Shown: positions 61,948 to 64,000 of the stretch, piece after piece
How the letters are laid out: the number at the start of each line of letters is the position of its first letter
Position numbering within the stretch: the stretch's first letter is position 1
Origin: Madurella fahalii
Lineage: Eukaryota; Ascomycota; Sordariomycetes; Sordariales
Length of the DNA: 64,000 nucleotides
Direction: 5' to 3'
Assembly (NCBI GenBank): GCA_029876055.1
Contig: CM056876.1
Location: 1,798,001 to 1,862,000, forward strand
Translations under genes and position numbers: made by a program
The notes under the pieces: generated by a model
Seen by the model: only the letters and a program-made list of their open reading frames with translations
Databases searched by the model: none
What the model was told of the DNA's origin: nothing

Positions 61948-64000
61948 TCAGTCCGCCAAACCCGCCATCCCCGCTCTCGTCGAGAAATTACCATAAACCG
62001 CCCCCTCTTCACTGCTCTCGCTCTCCTCGTCGAGATCGACATCAACATCGCCGTCGACATCCGCACTTCCCGGACTCTGCACGCCGCTCGCCTCGGCACT
62101 CCTCTGCAATCCCAGCCCAACGCCGAACCCACCACCACCCCCACTCCCACTCCCCATCGTCAACGTACCCAAGCTGTTCGCGCTCCCACCGCTCCCCCCA
62201 AGCGCCAACATACTCTGCCTCCGCGCGGCATCAAAATCCACCGCGCTCCCGCTGCGGCTCAGCAGTGGCTTCTCGGGCAACTGCTTGAGCAAGCCCGTAG
62301 AAATGTCCAGCATGCCCATGGCGAACTCGGTCAGGCCCTTGCCCCCGCCCGGCTTCGAGCTGACAGATAGCGTCCAGCGGTACTCGCCGAGCCGCCGGCG
62401 GTACCAATCCGCCTCCTCACGGCCGGGTGAGGTGGCCCAGAGCAGGGACCCAAAGGTGCCGATCAGCGCAAAGTTCGTCTTGGACGCAAAGTACCAGAAC
62501 GCGCGGAGGTGCGAGGGCGTAAGGCGGTTGACAAAGTCCATTGCCGAGATGAGCCGCGCCTTGGCCGCGCTCCGGCAGATGTGTTGGATGTACGGGTCGA
62601 CGCCGCCGCCGGGATAGTTGTTGGTAAGAGCGGCTGGCGAGGGTGACGAGGATGATGCCGCGCCGGGGGATAACTGTTCGCTGGCTGCCGTGGACGCGTC
62701 TATCGAGCGGATGATGCGCCGGTGGAGAGTGATCTCGGTGGCGAAATACGCGAGGTGGAGGTAGCCGATGCTGGAGAGGCGGTTGGGCGGCGACGGGCTG
62801 GTGTGGAATGTGTTGTCCATGCGCACGACGGCCGGCAGCCCGCTGTACCACTCCTTGAGTTTGAGCTGGATCGGTTTGGCGAGCGATAGGATCAGCTGCG
62901 TGCCCTGCGGTCCCGCATCGGCAGCAGTCCGCGAGGCCTGCAGAGTGTAGAAGGTCTCGAGAATCTCGGCGAGGATCTGCGACAGCTGAACCATCTGCCC
63001 GAACAGGACACGTCCGCGCTCAATCTCTATCTTCTCCTCGACGTCGTTTTCATCCCATTCCACGTCGGGGAAGTCGTTTGGATTCAACTGCTGAACGGCC
63101 CAATTGGAAGAGAAAATGTGCGAGGGCCGGCCGTGGACGAGAGCACCCCATTTGTCCTAGAAGCAGTGGTTAAGACGATGGGCACATGCCTTCCACCTGG
63201 GGAACCTACCTGCATATACAACGCCCAAGCCAGGCGCTTCCTCAACCCGCGTTCCCAGGGCGGAATCTTCCAGTTAGTACAGTCTAGGTGCAGACCGAGC
63301 TCCTGCGCGATGGCGACCAGCTGCGCTGTCGGAGCCCACTGGTCTCCCTCGGGCCGCTGCGACAAGAGAAGCCCGGCCTGTATTGTCGACAGTTTCGGCC
63401 GGTACATGGCATCTGCCAGCGTGGTCCGCACCAGCCTTTCGAGTTCGCGGACGTTCGGCCTCGGGAGACTGGCCAGTTCCTCCGAGTGGCCCCACCAGTT
63501 GATGGCCAAGATATAGACGGCTGCGAGGAGCGGGGGTGAGAACTCGCGGTGCGACCGTTCATATTTTTCGAGGAACACGCCTTTCTGGATGATGGGGAAG
63601 CCGGGATGCACGACCCGAAAGTATAGATCTATCAGCTTGCGGCCGTGAGGCGCCACCAGCCTCTCGATCTCGTCCGCGTCATCGATGATGTGGTCATATC
63701 CCGGAGTGTTGTGGTCAGGGAGCATGAGAAAGGTGTCATTGTCGCTGACCCTCCTGAGGGTCCCGCGCGCGAGGAGGCTCTCATCGTGCGGGTCAAACGA
63801 CGAGAGGTTGATCAGGGACGGCTCAAAGTCAGTGGTCGGTCCTATATACTGACTGTACCTGTCTGTCTGTAGGCCGAGGGTGCGTTTCAGTAGCGTCGGA
63901 CCGCCAAAGTTAGCCATGTCCTCAATCAAGGAGCTACTGGCCGTGGTGCACGGGGCGCTTGACTGTTGATGCCGCCGCCTCCTGTTATCAGACCGTCCGG
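61948..64000 (-). CDS. Fungal-specific transcription factor, 5' end beyond the window (DAL81/TamA-like)
   Basis: Two visible exons, 63210-64000 (open to the window edge) and 61948-63156; the 53-bp intron joins LAWALYMQ to DKWGALVHGRPSHI, a classic motif of the fungal Zn2Cys6 regulator middle homology region. The visible part has LIDLYFRVVHPGFPIIQKGVF, SPPLLAAVYILAINWWGHS, LLLSQRPEG and FASKTNFALIGTFGSLLWAT. The N-terminal zinc cluster is not in the window. The C-terminus is Gly/Ser-rich with an acidic tail (DVDGDVDVDLDEE). The combination recalls the DAL81/TamA co-regulators of nitrogen and GABA metabolism, but that assignment is from memory and moderate. Confidence 0.85.

Noticed and set aside
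1..64000. CRISPR array, rRNA genes, bacterial operon features
   Set aside because: No regularly spaced identical repeats with unique spacers and no rRNA motifs; introns and tRNA type show nuclear fungal DNA.

Overview
The window is nuclear DNA of a filamentous ascomycete (Pezizomycotina, most likely a sordariomycete). The basis is: short spliceosomal introns, mostly 48-110 bp, with GTAAGT-like donors and CTAAC/CTGAC branch points; single-exon or few-exon genes of typical fungal families (Dbp9, Trm8, Rad10, GH47 mannosidase, Zn-cluster-type regulator, a fungal NACHT receptor); and a retrotransposon relic whose in-frame stops fit C-to-T change at CpA, the signature of repeat-induced point mutation (RIP).

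Layout. 1-6944 is a gene-poor, repeat-derived block: tandem repeats, a decayed Ty3/gypsy chromovirus pol fragment (about 2170-3665), and a 250-bp inverted repeat pair (1864-2112 and 5361-5607). 6945-12260 is a 1771-residue NLR-like receptor with a NACHT domain and 20 HEAT-like repeats, followed by an F-box/ankyrin-type pseudogene (12676-13245). This first fifth looks like a fast-evolving accessory region. From about 14.8 kb onward the window is mostly conserved housekeeping DNA: a Pro-rich protein, a DUF7820-like membrane protein, a CCDC174-like protein, a 99-residue membrane protein, homoserine dehydrogenase, Trm8, an Mdm1/SNX13-type sorting nexin, an SR-like splicing factor, a Prp22-like DEAH helicase, a Ure2-type GST, Dbp9, argininosuccinate synthase, a 71-residue acidic protein, a GH47 mannosidase, Rad10, a conserved unknown, an L-galactonate-type dehydratase, initiator tRNA-Met, a protein kinase and a fungal transcription factor running off the right edge. 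A lone WD40 fragment (42519-42780) is a second NLR relic.

Most interesting points. The argininosuccinate synthase gene reads as 15 exons in 2.06 kb, including exons of 5, 14, 14, 24 and 24 nt that encode active-site loops. The SR-like gene has a 6-nt microexon needed for a canonical RRM length, a stop-free 54-nt intron inside RRM2 and a 429-nt intron that may hold a poison exon. The sorting nexin reading frame is broken by one base in a run of six G. A small membrane protein gene (24838-25186) becomes visible only after splicing.

How genes may work together. Homoserine dehydrogenase and Trm8 share a 355-bp divergent promoter, as do the GST and Dbp9 (762 bp) and the CCDC174-like and small membrane genes (716 bp). 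Several neighbours serve RNA processing (Trm8, SR-like factor, Prp22-like helicase, Dbp9, initiator tRNA), but there is no evidence of a dedicated cluster. No secondary-metabolite cluster, rRNA or CRISPR array was seen.
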